Shown one piece after another: positions 16,381 to 23,926 of a stretch of DNA of 53,220 bases (its first letter is position 1; every line of letters begins with the position of its first letter). The DNA is taken from the NCBI GenBank assembly GCA_046154185.1, contig JBJXGE010000030.1, forward strand, positions 1 through 53,220, written 5' to 3'. The notes beneath the pieces were generated by a model, which was given only the letters and a program-made list of their open reading frames with translations, searched no databases and was not told the origin of the DNA. Position numbers and translations under genes: made by a program. The DNA comes from JBJXGE01 sp046154185. GTDB taxonomy: Bacteria; Planctomycetota; UBA8108; UBA1146; JAJFFE01.

Positions 16381-16773
16381 ATGAACATCCTGTTGTGGGT
16401 ACTGCAAGTTCTGGGCGCGCTCGTGTACGGAGCGTCCGGTGTCATGAAGGTCTTCATGTTCGACAAGATCAGCGTGGACGTCCAATCCTTTGGTGCATTG
16501 CCGCGGCACGTCTGGACGATGCTCGGCATCATCGAACTCGTTTGCTCGGTCGGTTTGATCGTCCCTGCCGCCCTCCACTGGAAGCCCTCGCTCACGGTGG
16601 TGGCCGCTACCGTCCTGGCGATCGAAAGCCTCGTGTTCATTTGGGTGCACGTCCAGTACCGCGAGATTCCGCCCATCATCATGAGCGGCATTCTGGGCCT
16701 GCTCATGGCGTTCATCGCATACGGCCGGCTGATCGGCAAACCAATATTAGCACGCGGCCCGAGCATGACCTGA
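16381..16773 (+). CDS. DoxX-like membrane protein
   Basis: A 130-residue protein. ATG 16381 has a strong GGGAGGAGG sequence 7-15 bases upstream. Four hydrophobic segments (about 5-22, 42-62, 70-89, 98-117) with the DoxX-type pattern LVYGASGVMKVF near the start and a Glu in the second helix (GIIELVCSVGLI). DoxX proteins are small inner-membrane proteins linked to thiol stress or respiration; the role is not known for this subgroup. Common as an integron cassette gene, and it follows attC site 6. Confidence 0.75.
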   Translation: MNILLWVLQVLGALVYGASGVMKVFMFDKISVDVQSFGALPRHVWTMLGIIELVCSVGLIVPAALHWKPSLTVVAATVLAIESLVFIWVHVQYREIPPIIMSGILGLLMAFIAYGRLIGKPILARGPSMT

Positions 16774-16865
16774 AGCGTACGGCAGCGGGCCGTCGCGGTC
16801 GCATTCCACCCGCCTCGTGGCGACGCTAGCCCCTTAGCGCGCCGCAACAAGATCGGAGAAACTAG

Positions 16866-17168
16866 ATGTCCACGAAAGCAAGAGCCAAGAAACGAGTAAC
16901 CGTCAAGGGGGTCGAGTGGAAGAAACCTCTGTCCATTTCCACAGAGAAGTACGAGCAGATCTCGAAAGCTATCCTGACCGTCTTGACTACCGAACCGATC
17001 AGGTTCACTGAACTCGCACGTCTCGTCGGGAAGCAGCTTCCACGATTCGAAGGCTCGGTTTCCTGGTACACGGTCTCTGTAGCCCGTGAACTGGAAGCGC
17101 AGGACAAGATTTTTCGTCACAAGAAGCCAGTGCTCTACTCCAAGCCGAGCCGGAGGCGCACTCGGTGA
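16866..17168 (+). CDS. Small DUF6958-like wHTH protein
   Basis: A 100-residue basic protein from ATG 16866. The core STEKYEQISKAILTVLTTEP followed by FTELARLVGKQLP, a SVSWYTVSVARELEAQDKIF helix and a basic tail resembles DUF6958, a winged-helix-like family that I associate with mobile cassettes. No metal or catalytic motif is visible. DNA binding is possible from the basic ends but unproven. A worn attC half site follows at 17229. Confidence 0.6.
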   Translation: MSTKARAKKRVTVKGVEWKKPLSISTEKYEQISKAILTVLTTEPIRFTELARLVGKQLPRFEGSVSWYTVSVARELEAQDKIFRHKKPVLYSKPSRRRTR

Positions 17169-17228
17169 TCATCGGCACGGTCCGGGAGGAGCGAAGCATT
17201 GACGGTTTCACACCGGGCAAAGAGCATG

Positions 17229-17262
17229 GCCTAACAACTGAGTGCAGCGGATGGTTTCCCAA
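17229..17262 (+). other. attC 5' half site (remnant)
   Basis: GCCTAAC (17229-17235) followed by GTGCAGCGGATGG matches the left end of the neighbouring attC sites. The right arm and a GTTRRRY core are not found before the convergent kelch gene, so only the left half survives. Confidence 0.35.
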
Positions 17263-17371
17263 TTCCTACGTTCACATAGACGATTTCGGAGATTAGAAAA
17301 GCGGGCTGGTTCCTCCATCCGGAGGGAGGATTCTTGAGCTGGGGAAAGCGGCGCCGGTCGAAGCTCGGCCT

Positions 17372-18484
17372 TCACGGTCGGTACAGCCATGCAGCCGACC
17401 GCGGCCCCCCGCCGTTCCCATATCCACCTGTGATCAACGCGCCACCAAGATTCAACGGTGCGACAGCGGAGAACTGACCTGCCATGCGAGGTTCGCCTGG
17501 CACGAGCGCGAAAACGTTTTCGCGTGGATCGTATATCTCCGCCTGCGGCGCGCCTCCGGCGATAAGCACAAGGCCACTCGGGAGCACCAGGCTGCCGCCG
17601 GCATGCTTGTAGCGACCGAGCCGCATCGAGGGACCGAGCGTGAAGTTCCCTGTTCTCGGGTTAAAAAGCTCCGACGAGTTGTACACGCCGCGGTCATCCC
17701 GTTCGTCTGAACCACCAGTGATCAAGACCTGGCCGTCCGGAAGCAGAACGGCATCGTGCTTGTGGCGGCGAACCCGCATGTCATTCACGCGACTGAACAC
17801 GCCGGTCGCCGGTTCGTAGATCTCCGCAGACGCAAGGAGCGTGAGGTTTCCCCTGAGACCATTGTGCCCGCCTACTATCAGCACTCGCCCGTCCAGAAGT
17901 CGGACGGCCACGTGGCTCTCGCGCGCCAAGGTCAGGCCTCCGGTCGGCGAAAACCTGCCCGTCGCGGGATCGTAGAGTTCGGCGCTCGACAGAAAGGTCC
18001 AGCCCAGCCCCAGACCTCCGGCGATCAGCACCTTGCCGTTGAGGAGGAGCACAGCAACATGATCCGCCCGCGCCGCCGCGAGCGAACCAGTTGGGGCAAA
18101 CGTATTCGTCGCCGGGTCAAACACCTCGGCCGTGGCAAGCGTGGTTGTTGCTTCACCATACCCGCCTGTGATCAGCACCTTTCCATCGGGAAGGAGTGTG
18201 GCGGTGTGACTATGACGGGTCGTGATCATCGCGGGCAAGAAAGAGAATCGTCCCGCCTCCGGCTCGTAGAATTCCGCGCCCTTCGCGGAGCTCTTTTCGG
18301 TGAATCCACCCGCAATCAGCACGCGACCGTCACGCAGTGCCGTTGCGGTGTGGGCCGCTCGGTTGGCGCTCATGGCAGGTGCTGCAACAAGAAGCCCATC
18401 GAATCGTTGAGGAGCAGTGCTCGCTGCAAAGCTCACCGCTACCGCAACGGCGAGGGTCGCGCCCAGCAACAACGGGAATTTCAT
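17372..18484 (-). CDS. Secreted kelch-repeat protein
   Basis: A 370-residue protein with a signal peptide (LLLGATLAVAVAVSFAAS). About six kelch blades follow, each with the pattern HTAT.L.DG.VLI.GG followed by ..ELYDP.TG.F.. (for example DGRVLIAGGF, DGKVLITGGY, NGKVLIAGGL, DGQVLITGGS). This makes a single beta-propeller, extracytoplasmic and with no enzymatic motif. It runs opposite to the cassette genes around it, so it may be a resident gene or a reversed insertion. Family-wide roles are binding or galactose-oxidase-like scaffolds; the partner is unknown. Confidence 0.85.
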   Translation of the reverse strand: MKFPLLLGATLAVAVAVSFAASTAPQRFDGLLVAAPAMSANRAAHTATALRDGRVLIAGGFTEKSSAKGAEFYEPEAGRFSFLPAMITTRHSHTATLLPDGKVLITGGYGEATTTLATAEVFDPATNTFAPTGSLAAARADHVAVLLLNGKVLIAGGLGLGWTFLSSAELYDPATGRFSPTGGLTLARESHVAVRLLDGRVLIVGGHNGLRGNLTLLASAEIYEPATGVFSRVNDMRVRRHKHDAVLLPDGQVLITGGSDERDDRGVYNSSELFNPRTGNFTLGPSMRLGRYKHAGGSLVLPSGLVLIAGGAPQAEIYDPRENVFALVPGEPRMAGQFSAVAPLNLGGALITGGYGNGGGPRSAAWLYRP

Positions 18485-18896
18485 GAGACGATTTCTCCTG
18501 TGCGTGCCATGTACAAGACGACCGCCCGACGTCTTTTGTTAACAGCCGCCTTCGGCTTGGGGCCGCCCGGCTGCGTTCGATGGGCTTAAGGCAGCCCAAG
18601 GCACATGGCGCGGCGAAACCGACTCGGGTTGGGCGTCCTATCAAGGTGCGAGTACACTACCGCAAAGCTCCAGAAGTTTCCCGTCGCGTAGACGAGCACC
18701 GAGTGTGTGCTCTTCATCCCACGCGACGCGGTACCTCAGCTCGGCAGTGAGCGCCCCGTCTATCCGTATCATCGCGGATGCAAGCGACGATTCGCGCGGC
18801 TCGCGCCGGATGCTCAAAGACAATGGGCGGACAGGAAACTCAATCGACATGTCTGAAGACGGTGCGAACCGGGCTCTTGTTGACGTTGAGCAGTTG
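18485..18896. other. Gene-free stretch with a duplicated gene fragment
   Basis: Between the kelch gene and the truncated propeller lipoprotein. It holds only the reversed partial copy of the 27913 gene (listed separately) and a small hairpin AGCCG/CGGCT near 18542-18556. No complete gene is supported. Confidence 0.45.
18641..18769 (-). pseudogene. C-terminal fragment duplicated from the 27913 gene
   Basis: On the minus strand the last 42 residues before the stop at 18641 (core YRVAWDEEHTLGARLRDG, ending LLELCGSVLAP) are nearly identical to the C-terminus of the protein encoded at 27913-28392, and the DNA is also close to identical. Nothing upstream of this fragment matches. It is a 3'-end duplication about 9.5 kb from the intact copy and in opposite orientation, probably carried by a rearrangement. 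Confidence 0.8.
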
Positions 18897-19310
18897 ATGA
18901 TCACACGCAATCAGTTGGGTCGTACGCTGGCAGCACTCGTCCTGCTTGCCCTTCTCGGCGCAACCTCCTGCACGACGAAGCCGGACGTGACGAGATTGGA
19001 GCTGAACGACAACATCACCGATGCATCTGTACTGCTCCGCTTCGAGGTCGTGCGCTCCATCCTCGAGGACAGCAAGGGCAACTTCTGGTTCGGAAGTTGG
19101 AAGGAAGGCGTCTGCCGATTCGACGGCAAGAGCCTCACGTATTTCACCGCGAAAGACGGCCTGAGCGACAACCAGATCAGGTCGATCCAGGAGGATAAAA
19201 TGGAGTTGTCTACCGCGTCAGGTATTCAAGATGGTTTCGGGCAGCGGCACGACTGCTGCTGCAAGACTAGCGTCCTGACTGGAGTCTACTGGCGAGACGA
19301 TCCTGCATGA
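18897..19310 (+). pseudogene. Truncated lipoprotein with one two-component-type propeller blade
   Basis: 137 codons from ATG 18897. A lipobox is visible (LLALLGATSC, about residues 18-27). Residues about 55-100 (RSILEDSKGNFWFGSWKEG, then FTAKDGLSDNQIRSIQEDK) are the first blade of a regulator propeller (sensor histidine-kinase-type ligand-binding propeller), which normally has 6-14 blades. Right after SIQEDK the sequence becomes unrelated and runs into the 35-bp repeat at 19261 and out. The gene was cut by insertion of the following cassette-like segment; the rest of the propeller is not in the window. Confidence 0.7.
19261..19295 (+). repeat. 35-bp repeat, copy 1
   Basis: Matches 20829-20863 at 33 of 35 positions (starts GCAAGACT, ends CTGGCGA). 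In the second copy AAGACTC and GAGTCTT form a perfect inverted repeat; this copy has one change in each arm (AAGACTA, GAGTCTA). Both copies lie 8-70 bp before an attC 5' core, so it may be a recurring cassette 3' segment or the end of a small mobile element. Confidence 0.65.
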
Positions 19311-19365
19311 GCCGCATTTTCTTCGAGCTGGCAGTGCTACTGCGTGCAGGCAATTCCGCTACGAT

Positions 19366-19419
19366 GCCCAACAAGGCACCACAGGGGCTCTCGCCGGCTC
19401 AATGCCAAAAAAGTTAAGC
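19366..19419 (+). other. attC-like site 8
   Basis: The 5' core GCCCAAC (19366-19372) and 3' core GTTAAGC (19413-19419) both fit the consensus perfectly. The arms are short (AAGGCA with TGCC), so folding is weaker than at the other sites. The next gene starts 5 bp after the 3' core. Confidence 0.45.
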
Positions 19420-19424
19420 CGCAC

Positions 19425-19826
19425 ATGCCATACATCGTGACCTTCGTGAAGACAGTCAGCGTCACCGATAGCGAGCAGTACATCAATGACTGCTGCATCG
19501 GCGGAGACGTAGTGCTTGCGCAACTCCTGCCTTCTCTGCGCGAGCGCTACGGTGAACTTCAGTCGAATCAAGAAGACTGGGGGTGGTTTGCTTGGTTCGA
19601 GCAGTCCGGCATTAAATTGGCCGTCGATGTCCACACGAACGATGGCGCTACCGGCGAGTTTCAGATTCATCTGACCTCTCGCAAGCCTCGGCTGCTTGTT
19701 GGCGCAAAGATTCAAGACACTCCTGAACTTGAATCTCTCCGTGAGTTGGTCATATCGCGGCTTCAAGAATGGGCTGTAACAGCGCTCGATGTTGAGCATG
19801 TCAATGAGAAATACTTGCCGGCGTGA
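19425..19826 (+). CDS. Hypothetical cassette protein
   Basis: A 133-residue soluble protein from ATG 19425, five bases after the attC 3' core. It begins with MPYIVTFVKTVSVTDSEQYI, includes DWGWFAWFEQSGIKLAVDVHT and ends in a helix (ELESLRELVISRLQEWAVTAL). The strand-helix order looks like a compact alpha/beta protein; family not recognised. An attC-like site follows 45 bp after the stop. Confidence 0.6.
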   Translation: MPYIVTFVKTVSVTDSEQYINDCCIGGDVVLAQLLPSLRERYGELQSNQEDWGWFAWFEQSGIKLAVDVHTNDGATGEFQIHLTSRKPRLLVGAKIQDTPELESLRELVISRLQEWAVTALDVEHVNEKYLPA

Positions 19827-19871
19827 GAGTACGGCCTAACCTTTCGCTCTAGGTTCGCTAGTCATGTCGCT

Positions 19872-19933
19872 GCCGAACAAGGCGATGCACCTGACGGCGC
19901 TACGCGCCGCAAGTGATCGCTAAGCCGTTAGAG
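19872..19933 (+). other. attC-like site 9
   Basis: The 5' core GCCGAAC (19872-19878) and 3' core GTTAGAG (19927-19933) lie 62 bp apart. CACCTGACGGCGC and GCGCCGCAAGTG pair with an unpaired A, as in sites 10 and 12. A second 5'-like core, GCCTAAC, lies at 19834, so a tandem or longer site is possible. Confidence 0.65.
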
Positions 19934-19939
19934 GGCGCA

Positions 19940-20743
19940 ATGAGCCTCGCGCGATTAATGAACAACACAAAATGGGAGGAGATCCGGCTCGGCATGTACG
20001 AGCTTGGAAATCTAGCTCCCAAGTGGCGTACGAAGGATGTTGAGAACCACCACGTATGCCAGTGGGACGGTGAGTGGTCCTATCACTTTCGCAACGGTGG
20101 ATATGAGTGCATCGAGTGGTTGGAGATTGCCACTACGTCGCCGGAGCAAACTGCTGCTGTTGGGGCCGTACTGCAACGTATCCATGTGCCAGGAGAACAG
20201 GTTGGCGGTGTCTTCCGTATTTTTGGTTATGCTCCGATCGGGAAGCCCGTTGAGTATCTGGCACCCTCTAACATTTTGGCGGGCGATCGCGGCGGAGCGT
20301 CGAAGACGTTAGGGCTCAGAAAAGCAGTGCTGAGGCAGGCGGTAGTCGCGGACATCCCCGGCATGCACCGGGTGCGCACTGCTGTAAAGGAGAACCGGCT
20401 CGTTTCCACCGTCGTCACGGAAGCCGATTACCAATCGGCCATTGAAAAGACAGGTCGCGGTTGGGTGGTCGACATCGATGCTCAGATCGTCGCCTTCGCG
20501 GTCGGGAACAAGACAAACGGCAACATCTGGGCTCTGTTCGTCGACCCGAGACATGAACGGCAAGGATACGGTCGGTTGCTGCATGATGAGATGATTGCCT
20601 GGCTCGAGTCAAAAGGCCTCAGACACCTGTGGCTCACGACCGATCCAAACACGCGCGCTGAACGTTTCTACGAGAAGGCTGGCTGGAAACGTATTGGCGC
20701 AACAGACAAGGGAGAAGTCCGGTTTGAAAGAACTGAGCCGTGA
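19940..20743 (+). CDS. DUF6678-like domain fused to a GNAT acetyltransferase
   Basis: A 267-residue protein from ATG 19940, directly after attC site 9. The first 110 residues (MNNTKWEEIRLGMYELG, DGEWSYHFRNGGYECIEWLEI, then VFRIFGYAPIG) look like DUF6678. From about residue 120 a GNAT domain runs to the end: VLRQAVVADIPGMHRVR, IWALFVDPRHERQGYGRLLH with the acetyl-CoA loop R/Q-x-x-G-x-G, and RAERFYEKAGWKRIG. Both domains also occur alone, so this is either a natural fusion or two cassette genes joined by loss of an intervening attC. The acetyl acceptor is unknown. Confidence 0.75.
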   Translation: MSLARLMNNTKWEEIRLGMYELGNLAPKWRTKDVENHHVCQWDGEWSYHFRNGGYECIEWLEIATTSPEQTAAVGAVLQRIHVPGEQVGGVFRIFGYAPIGKPVEYLAPSNILAGDRGGASKTLGLRKAVLRQAVVADIPGMHRVRTAVKENRLVSTVVTEADYQSAIEKTGRGWVVDIDAQIVAFAVGNKTNGNIWALFVDPRHERQGYGRLLHDEMIAWLESKGLRHLWLTTDPNTRAERFYEKAGWKRIGATDKGEVRFERTEP

Positions 20744-20828
20744 ACATAGAAGCGCCTTGTGGATCCCATCTTGGTAGGCGCGCTTGATCAATCGGCGGAA
20801 GCCCATGGCGAGTTTCTAGACGGGAGCG

Positions 20829-20863
20829 GCAAGACTCGCGTCCTGACTGGAGTCTTCTGGCGA
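20829..20863 (+). repeat. 35-bp repeat, copy 2
   Basis: Second copy of the repeat at 19261-19295 (33 of 35 identical). It contains the perfect inverted repeat AAGACTC ... GAGTCTT and lies 8 bp before the attC core at 20871. Confidence 0.65.
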
Positions 20864-20870
20864 CGGCGCC

Positions 20871-20933
20871 GTCCAACCCAGCGCTGCATCTGACGGCGTT
20901 TGCGCGCCGCAGGTGAACGTCATAGCGTTAGCC
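20871..20933 (+). other. attC-like site 10
   Basis: The 5' core GTCCAAC (20871-20877, perfect RYYYAAC) and 3' core GTTAGCC (20927-20933) lie 63 bp apart. CTGACGGCG and CGCCGCAG pair with one unpaired A. The next gene starts 4 bp after the 3' core. Confidence 0.75.
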
Positions 20934-20936
20934 AGC

Positions 20937-21302
20937 ATGGACGCACAGCAGGCATTTACGCATTTCGTCCAGCGATGCCTTTCGCCGGAAAGGGCCGAAC
21001 GTTTCTCCAAACTCGCCGCGACTAAGAAGGGACAGCAGAAAGTTCTTGCGAGTCTTTACCATAAGTTTGAGCCTGCGGTTCGTGCGGAGTCAGTGCGACG
21101 CGGCAGCTACGACAGTTTATGGAGCAGTTTGTGTTTCGTTTTTCATCAGCCTCTCGGTTTTGGTGTCGAGTTCGCGTCGGTTCGTGAGGCTTACGATCAA
21201 TTGTCTCTCAAGGATGGTTGGCTCATACTGCTTCGCGATGCGTCGGCAGGTATTCACCGTCCGGAAGCGAAATGGGATGCTGAGAAGCTTATTGTTGGCT
21301 AA
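20937..21302 (+). CDS. Hypothetical cassette protein
   Basis: A 121-residue basic protein from ATG 20937. It has an N-terminal helix (AFTHFVQRCLSPERAERFSKLAA split by a turn), a KKGQQKVLASLYHKFEP helix, and a C-terminal SLKDGWLILLRDASAGIH segment. No family is recognised and no signal or membrane segment is present. The stop codon TAA (21300-21302) is part of the 5' core GGCTAAC of the next attC, a hallmark cassette arrangement. Confidence 0.65.
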   Translation: MDAQQAFTHFVQRCLSPERAERFSKLAATKKGQQKVLASLYHKFEPAVRAESVRRGSYDSLWSSLCFVFHQPLGFGVEFASVREAYDQLSLKDGWLILLRDASAGIHRPEAKWDAEKLIVG

Positions 21303-21422
21303 CCAGAACGCTGCAGTGAACCGCCGCTCCGCTGGGCAGTCGGACGGGTCAGGTGATTTGATCGCGATTGTTGCAGCCGACCGGGCGTTTCCGGTGGCGG
21401 TCGCTGAGCTTGGTCGTTAGCC
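21297..21422 (+). other. attC-like site 11 (long form)
   Basis: The 5' core GGCTAAC (21297-21303) and 3' core GTTAGCC (21416-21422) are exact reverse complements of each other. At 126 bp this is a long attC within the known range. The end GCTGAGCTTGGTCGTTAG is shared with sites 6 and 14. Confidence 0.65.
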
Positions 21423-21435
21423 GGATGAACGGAGT

Positions 21436-21906
21436 ATGGTGATCGGACCAGCGGATATCGGAGACTTGAGCACGTTCGCGCTTCGATGGCGTTGGACTGA
21501 CGAAAGCTACGCCTTGCTGTCTCCGGATGAGCTCTCCCAAATCAAACCTCTGCGCCAAGAGCGGGCCAAGGACATTTGGCGTCTCACGTTGGAGTCGGTT
21601 GCGCAGGATCGCGACTTCGACGTCGATCAGCGACTTTTCGAGCCGGCGGAACGTATCCTCAGCAGGAGCCACGAAGTCAGCGCATGGCTGACAAGACGAC
21701 TCCCCGAAGGTCGGATTCCCATCTTGATCTCGTGGGGCCCGGATTGGTGCGTCTTGACGGACAGCGAACTGTTCATCGCCCGTTGGCGGGAGTTCTGTTA
21801 CCCAGTGGCCGATGACGCATCTGTATTGCCTCTCGACAACAGTTGGGTCTTGCACTACTGGCACAAGGAGGAGTTCCTCTATGCAAAGCGAAAGGTCACC
21901 GGCTAA
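21436..21906 (+). CDS. Hypothetical cassette protein
   Basis: A 156-residue acidic, Trp-rich protein from ATG 21436. Segments such as FALRWRWTDESYALLSPDEL, ILISWGPDWCVLTDSELFI and SWVLHYWHKEEFLYAKRK suggest a globular alpha/beta protein; no known family is recognised. The TAA stop (21904-21906) lies inside the 5' core of attC site 12. It fits a single-gene cassette bounded by sites 11 and 12. Confidence 0.65.
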   Translation: MVIGPADIGDLSTFALRWRWTDESYALLSPDELSQIKPLRQERAKDIWRLTLESVAQDRDFDVDQRLFEPAERILSRSHEVSAWLTRRLPEGRIPILISWGPDWCVLTDSELFIARWREFCYPVADDASVLPLDNSWVLHYWHKEEFLYAKRKVTG

Positions 21907-21963
21907 CCTCGCGTTGAATCTGACGGCGCTTCGCGCCGCAGGTTCACGCCACGATCGTTAGGT
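21901..21963 (+). other. attC-like site 12
   Basis: The best-preserved site: 5' core GGCTAAC (21901-21907), 3' core GTTAGGT (21957-21963), 63 bp. GCGTTGAATCTGACGGCGC pairs with GCGCCGCAGGTTCACGC, leaving an unpaired A, so it folds as a typical attC hairpin. Confidence 0.8.
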
Positions 21964-21991
21964 GGCATATGTGCATGGCGAGGGCAACACG

Positions 21992-22570
21992 ATGGCAAGC
22001 ACTGAATCACGCGTAACGATTCACATGGCCGCGAGCCTCGACGGCTACATCGCTCGAAAGGACGGGAGCGTCGACTGGATGGAGACGTCGGATGTGTTCG
22101 CAGACGGCGTCACCATGGATGCAGAGTTCGTTGAGTCGTTCCTCAAGACGATCGACTGCTACGTCATGGGATCGCGAACCTACGAAACTGCAATTGGTTT
22201 CGAAGCCAAGGGCTTGGGATGGCCGTACGGTGACAAGCCAACCTTTGTCCTCACCACCCGCGAACTGCCGCGGACCCGCGAGTCCGTCGAGTTCTACTCG
22301 GGCGACCTAGCGCAGCTGGTCAACGGCCGTCTCCGACCCAAGTTTCGACGTATCTGGTTCGCAGGGGGTGGAGCGGTTTCCGGCGAATGCCTTCGTCTCG
22401 GTCTGGCCGACGAAGTCGATTTTGCAATCCTGCCGATCTTGATCGGAGACGGCATCTCATTCTTCGAGCAGCTGGACAAAGACGTCCCCCTCCATCTCGC
22501 CGAGGTCAAAGCCTACAAGAGCGGCATGGTTGAACTGCGTTACGAGGTGAAGCGACACCATGGTCAGTGA
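21992..22570 (+). CDS. Dihydrofolate-reductase-like / RibD C-terminal domain protein
   Basis: A 192-residue protein. ATG 21992 is preferred over the in-frame GTG at 21962, which touches the attC core. The fold signature is clear: RVTIHMAASLDGYIARKDGS, CYVMGSRTYE, PTFVLTTRELP, then RRIWFAGGGAVSGECLRLGLADEV with the nucleotide-binding GG(G/A) loop, and DFAILPILIGDGISFF. Members bind NADPH; most cassette versions have unknown substrates and need not confer trimethoprim resistance. It sits between attC site 12 and the 37-bp repeat. Confidence 0.85.
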   Translation: MASTESRVTIHMAASLDGYIARKDGSVDWMETSDVFADGVTMDAEFVESFLKTIDCYVMGSRTYETAIGFEAKGLGWPYGDKPTFVLTTRELPRTRESVEFYSGDLAQLVNGRLRPKFRRIWFAGGGAVSGECLRLGLADEVDFAILPILIGDGISFFEQLDKDVPLHLAEVKAYKSGMVELRYEVKRHHGQ

Positions 22571-22571
22571 C

Positions 22572-22608
22572 GTGTTCACTCACTGCTTCAGTCACGTTGA
22601 TGAGCGAA
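22572..22608 (+). repeat. 37-bp repeat, copy 2
   Basis: Second copy of the repeat at 4329-4365 (35 of 37 identical), starting one base after the stop of the DHFR-like gene. A short stem CAGTGA/TCACTG overlaps its left end. A worn attC-like pair (GATTAAC 22720-22726, GTTCGGC 22762-22768) follows downstream. Confidence 0.6.
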
Positions 22609-22795
22609 GCACTGGACGGATCAAGGAGTTTGTGCTGAATGTCCCTGAAAGCCTACGTAGGATTCGTGGCAGGCTGCTCAAACAATCCGTTGCACGCCGA
22701 GCGCGGCGCGATTTGATGAGATTAACGTCGTTCGCCGCCGCCCGGCCCGGTGAACGCAAACGTTCGGCGGCCGAGGCTTCGAGAGGAGTGCAGTC

Positions 22796-23167
22796 ATGCG
22801 GTGCCCGGACTGTCGTCGGCAGTACAGCGAGTTCGCGGTCTCCCCGGACGCTTTCCGGCCGACTGCGGAGTTGGCCTGCCCACACTGCGGTGTCGGCCTG
22901 CGAGTTGGCTGGTGGCCCGTGGCCGGCATCGCAGTGCTGACGGTGGTGGCGGTGGTCGCCGTGGCGGCGAGCCTTTGGTTCGGGGTGGCGGACTGGGTCA
23001 TCCGCGAGTTAGGGGTGTCGCACCGGCGAGTCTTCAGCAAGCTGGTCCGTGTGGCCGTCACCGCCGCGATCGGTGCCGCGCCCATCGGGGCTGGGATTTA
23101 CGCCATATGGGTGTTCGGGTGGTACGCTCGGCGGCCGGCCGTCGCGACTGCGAAGCCTAGTCGATAG
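22796..23167 (+). CDS. Zinc-ribbon membrane protein
   Basis: A 123-residue protein with GAGAGGAG upstream of ATG 22796. An N-terminal zinc ribbon (CPDC at residues 3-6 and CPHC near 29-32) is followed by two hydrophobic segments (about 40-62 and 84-107) and a basic tail. This is a common layout of small bacterial membrane proteins of unknown role. It precedes the next gene by 22 bp on the same strand. Confidence 0.65.
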   Translation: MRCPDCRRQYSEFAVSPDAFRPTAELACPHCGVGLRVGWWPVAGIAVLTVVAVVAVAASLWFGVADWVIRELGVSHRRVFSKLVRVAVTAAIGAAPIGAGIYAIWVFGWYARRPAVATAKPSR

Positions 23168-23189
23168 ACCGAAGTAAGGGAGCGAGGGC

Positions 23190-23753
23190 ATGATCCACGT
23201 CGGGTTAGATGCCCGGATCGTTCAAGACGGGAACTACGAAGATTTCGAGGTCGGCAAGGAATACAGGCTCGCCCTCGAGTTCTACCCGATCGAAGTCGCG
23301 ATCGCTTGCAACACGTCCACAGGGCCAGTCCTTTCCCATCTGGGCAACGCTTGCTACGAGGCACGCGGCACGGTCACCTTCTGCAACGACCTTGCCTGGG
23401 TGGTCGACTTCGGCGTGCCTGCTTTCCAGAAAACGAAGCCACCTGAAAAAGTGAAACTGGGTGATCCTGTTAGTGGCCGGTTCTATATCAGCGTTGATCC
23501 GCTCTTATACGTCGATGACCTCAAGAACGAGAAGGGCATGCCCGACCTATACCGGCACTGGATCATTCGTCGCATCCTCCTAGAGACCACCCCTCGGCAG
23601 GATTCAACCGATGCCCACGGCCGGAAGATCACCAGTCGGGATGTGACGCGCGAGAGTTTTGCTGAGATACCCGTAACGGATGCCTGGCATCACGATGGTG
23701 GTAACGGTCACTACGTACTCGAGTGCGAGCTGAACAAGAATCCAACCGCCTAA
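23190..23753 (+). CDS. Hypothetical cassette protein
   Basis: A 187-residue soluble protein from ATG 23190 with AAGGGAG upstream. Segments: VGKEYRLALEFYPIEVAIAC, YEARGTVTFCNDLAWVVDFG, VSGRFYISVDPLLYVDDL, then WIIRRILLETTPRQ and a His-rich DAWHHDGGNGHYVLECEL end. The strand-rich pattern suggests a beta-barrel-like fold, but I do not recognise the family. Its TAA stop overlaps a worn attC 5' core. Confidence 0.65.
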   Translation: MIHVGLDARIVQDGNYEDFEVGKEYRLALEFYPIEVAIACNTSTGPVLSHLGNACYEARGTVTFCNDLAWVVDFGVPAFQKTKPPEKVKLGDPVSGRFYISVDPLLYVDDLKNEKGMPDLYRHWIIRRILLETTPRQDSTDAHGRKITSRDVTRESFAEIPVTDAWHHDGGNGHYVLECELNKNPTA

Positions 23754-23811
23754 AAACAGCGTGCAGCGGACGGGGCCGCCGCGATTCTGAGATGCCGATG
23801 GACACGTAACT
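23748..23811 (+). other. attC-like site 13 (worn)
   Basis: GCCTAAAAAC (23748-23757) followed by GTGCAGCGGACGG is the left half of the local attC pattern. The right half is degraded (CCGATGGACACGTAACT). No gene lies between it and site 14. Confidence 0.4.
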
Positions 23812-23913
23812 AAAAACAATGCAACATGACCAAGCGTTGCACGCAAGTGGACGACAACGCGTGTCTTGAAATCAAAGTCCCTCGGGCCCGACGCGTGAGC
23901 TTGGTCGTTAGGT
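23806..23913 (+). other. attC-like site 14
   Basis: The 3' core is GTTAGGT (23907-23913). GACCAAGC (23828-23835) pairs with GCTTGGTC near 23899-23906. The 5' core is imperfect (GTAACTAAAAAC). The next gene starts 14 bp downstream. Confidence 0.5.
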
Positions 23914-23926
23914 CGCTGCGCTCGCC

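Noticed and set aside
22720..22768. attC site GATTAAC...GTTCGGC before the zinc-ribbon gene
   Set aside because: Both cores deviate from consensus and the arms pair poorly.
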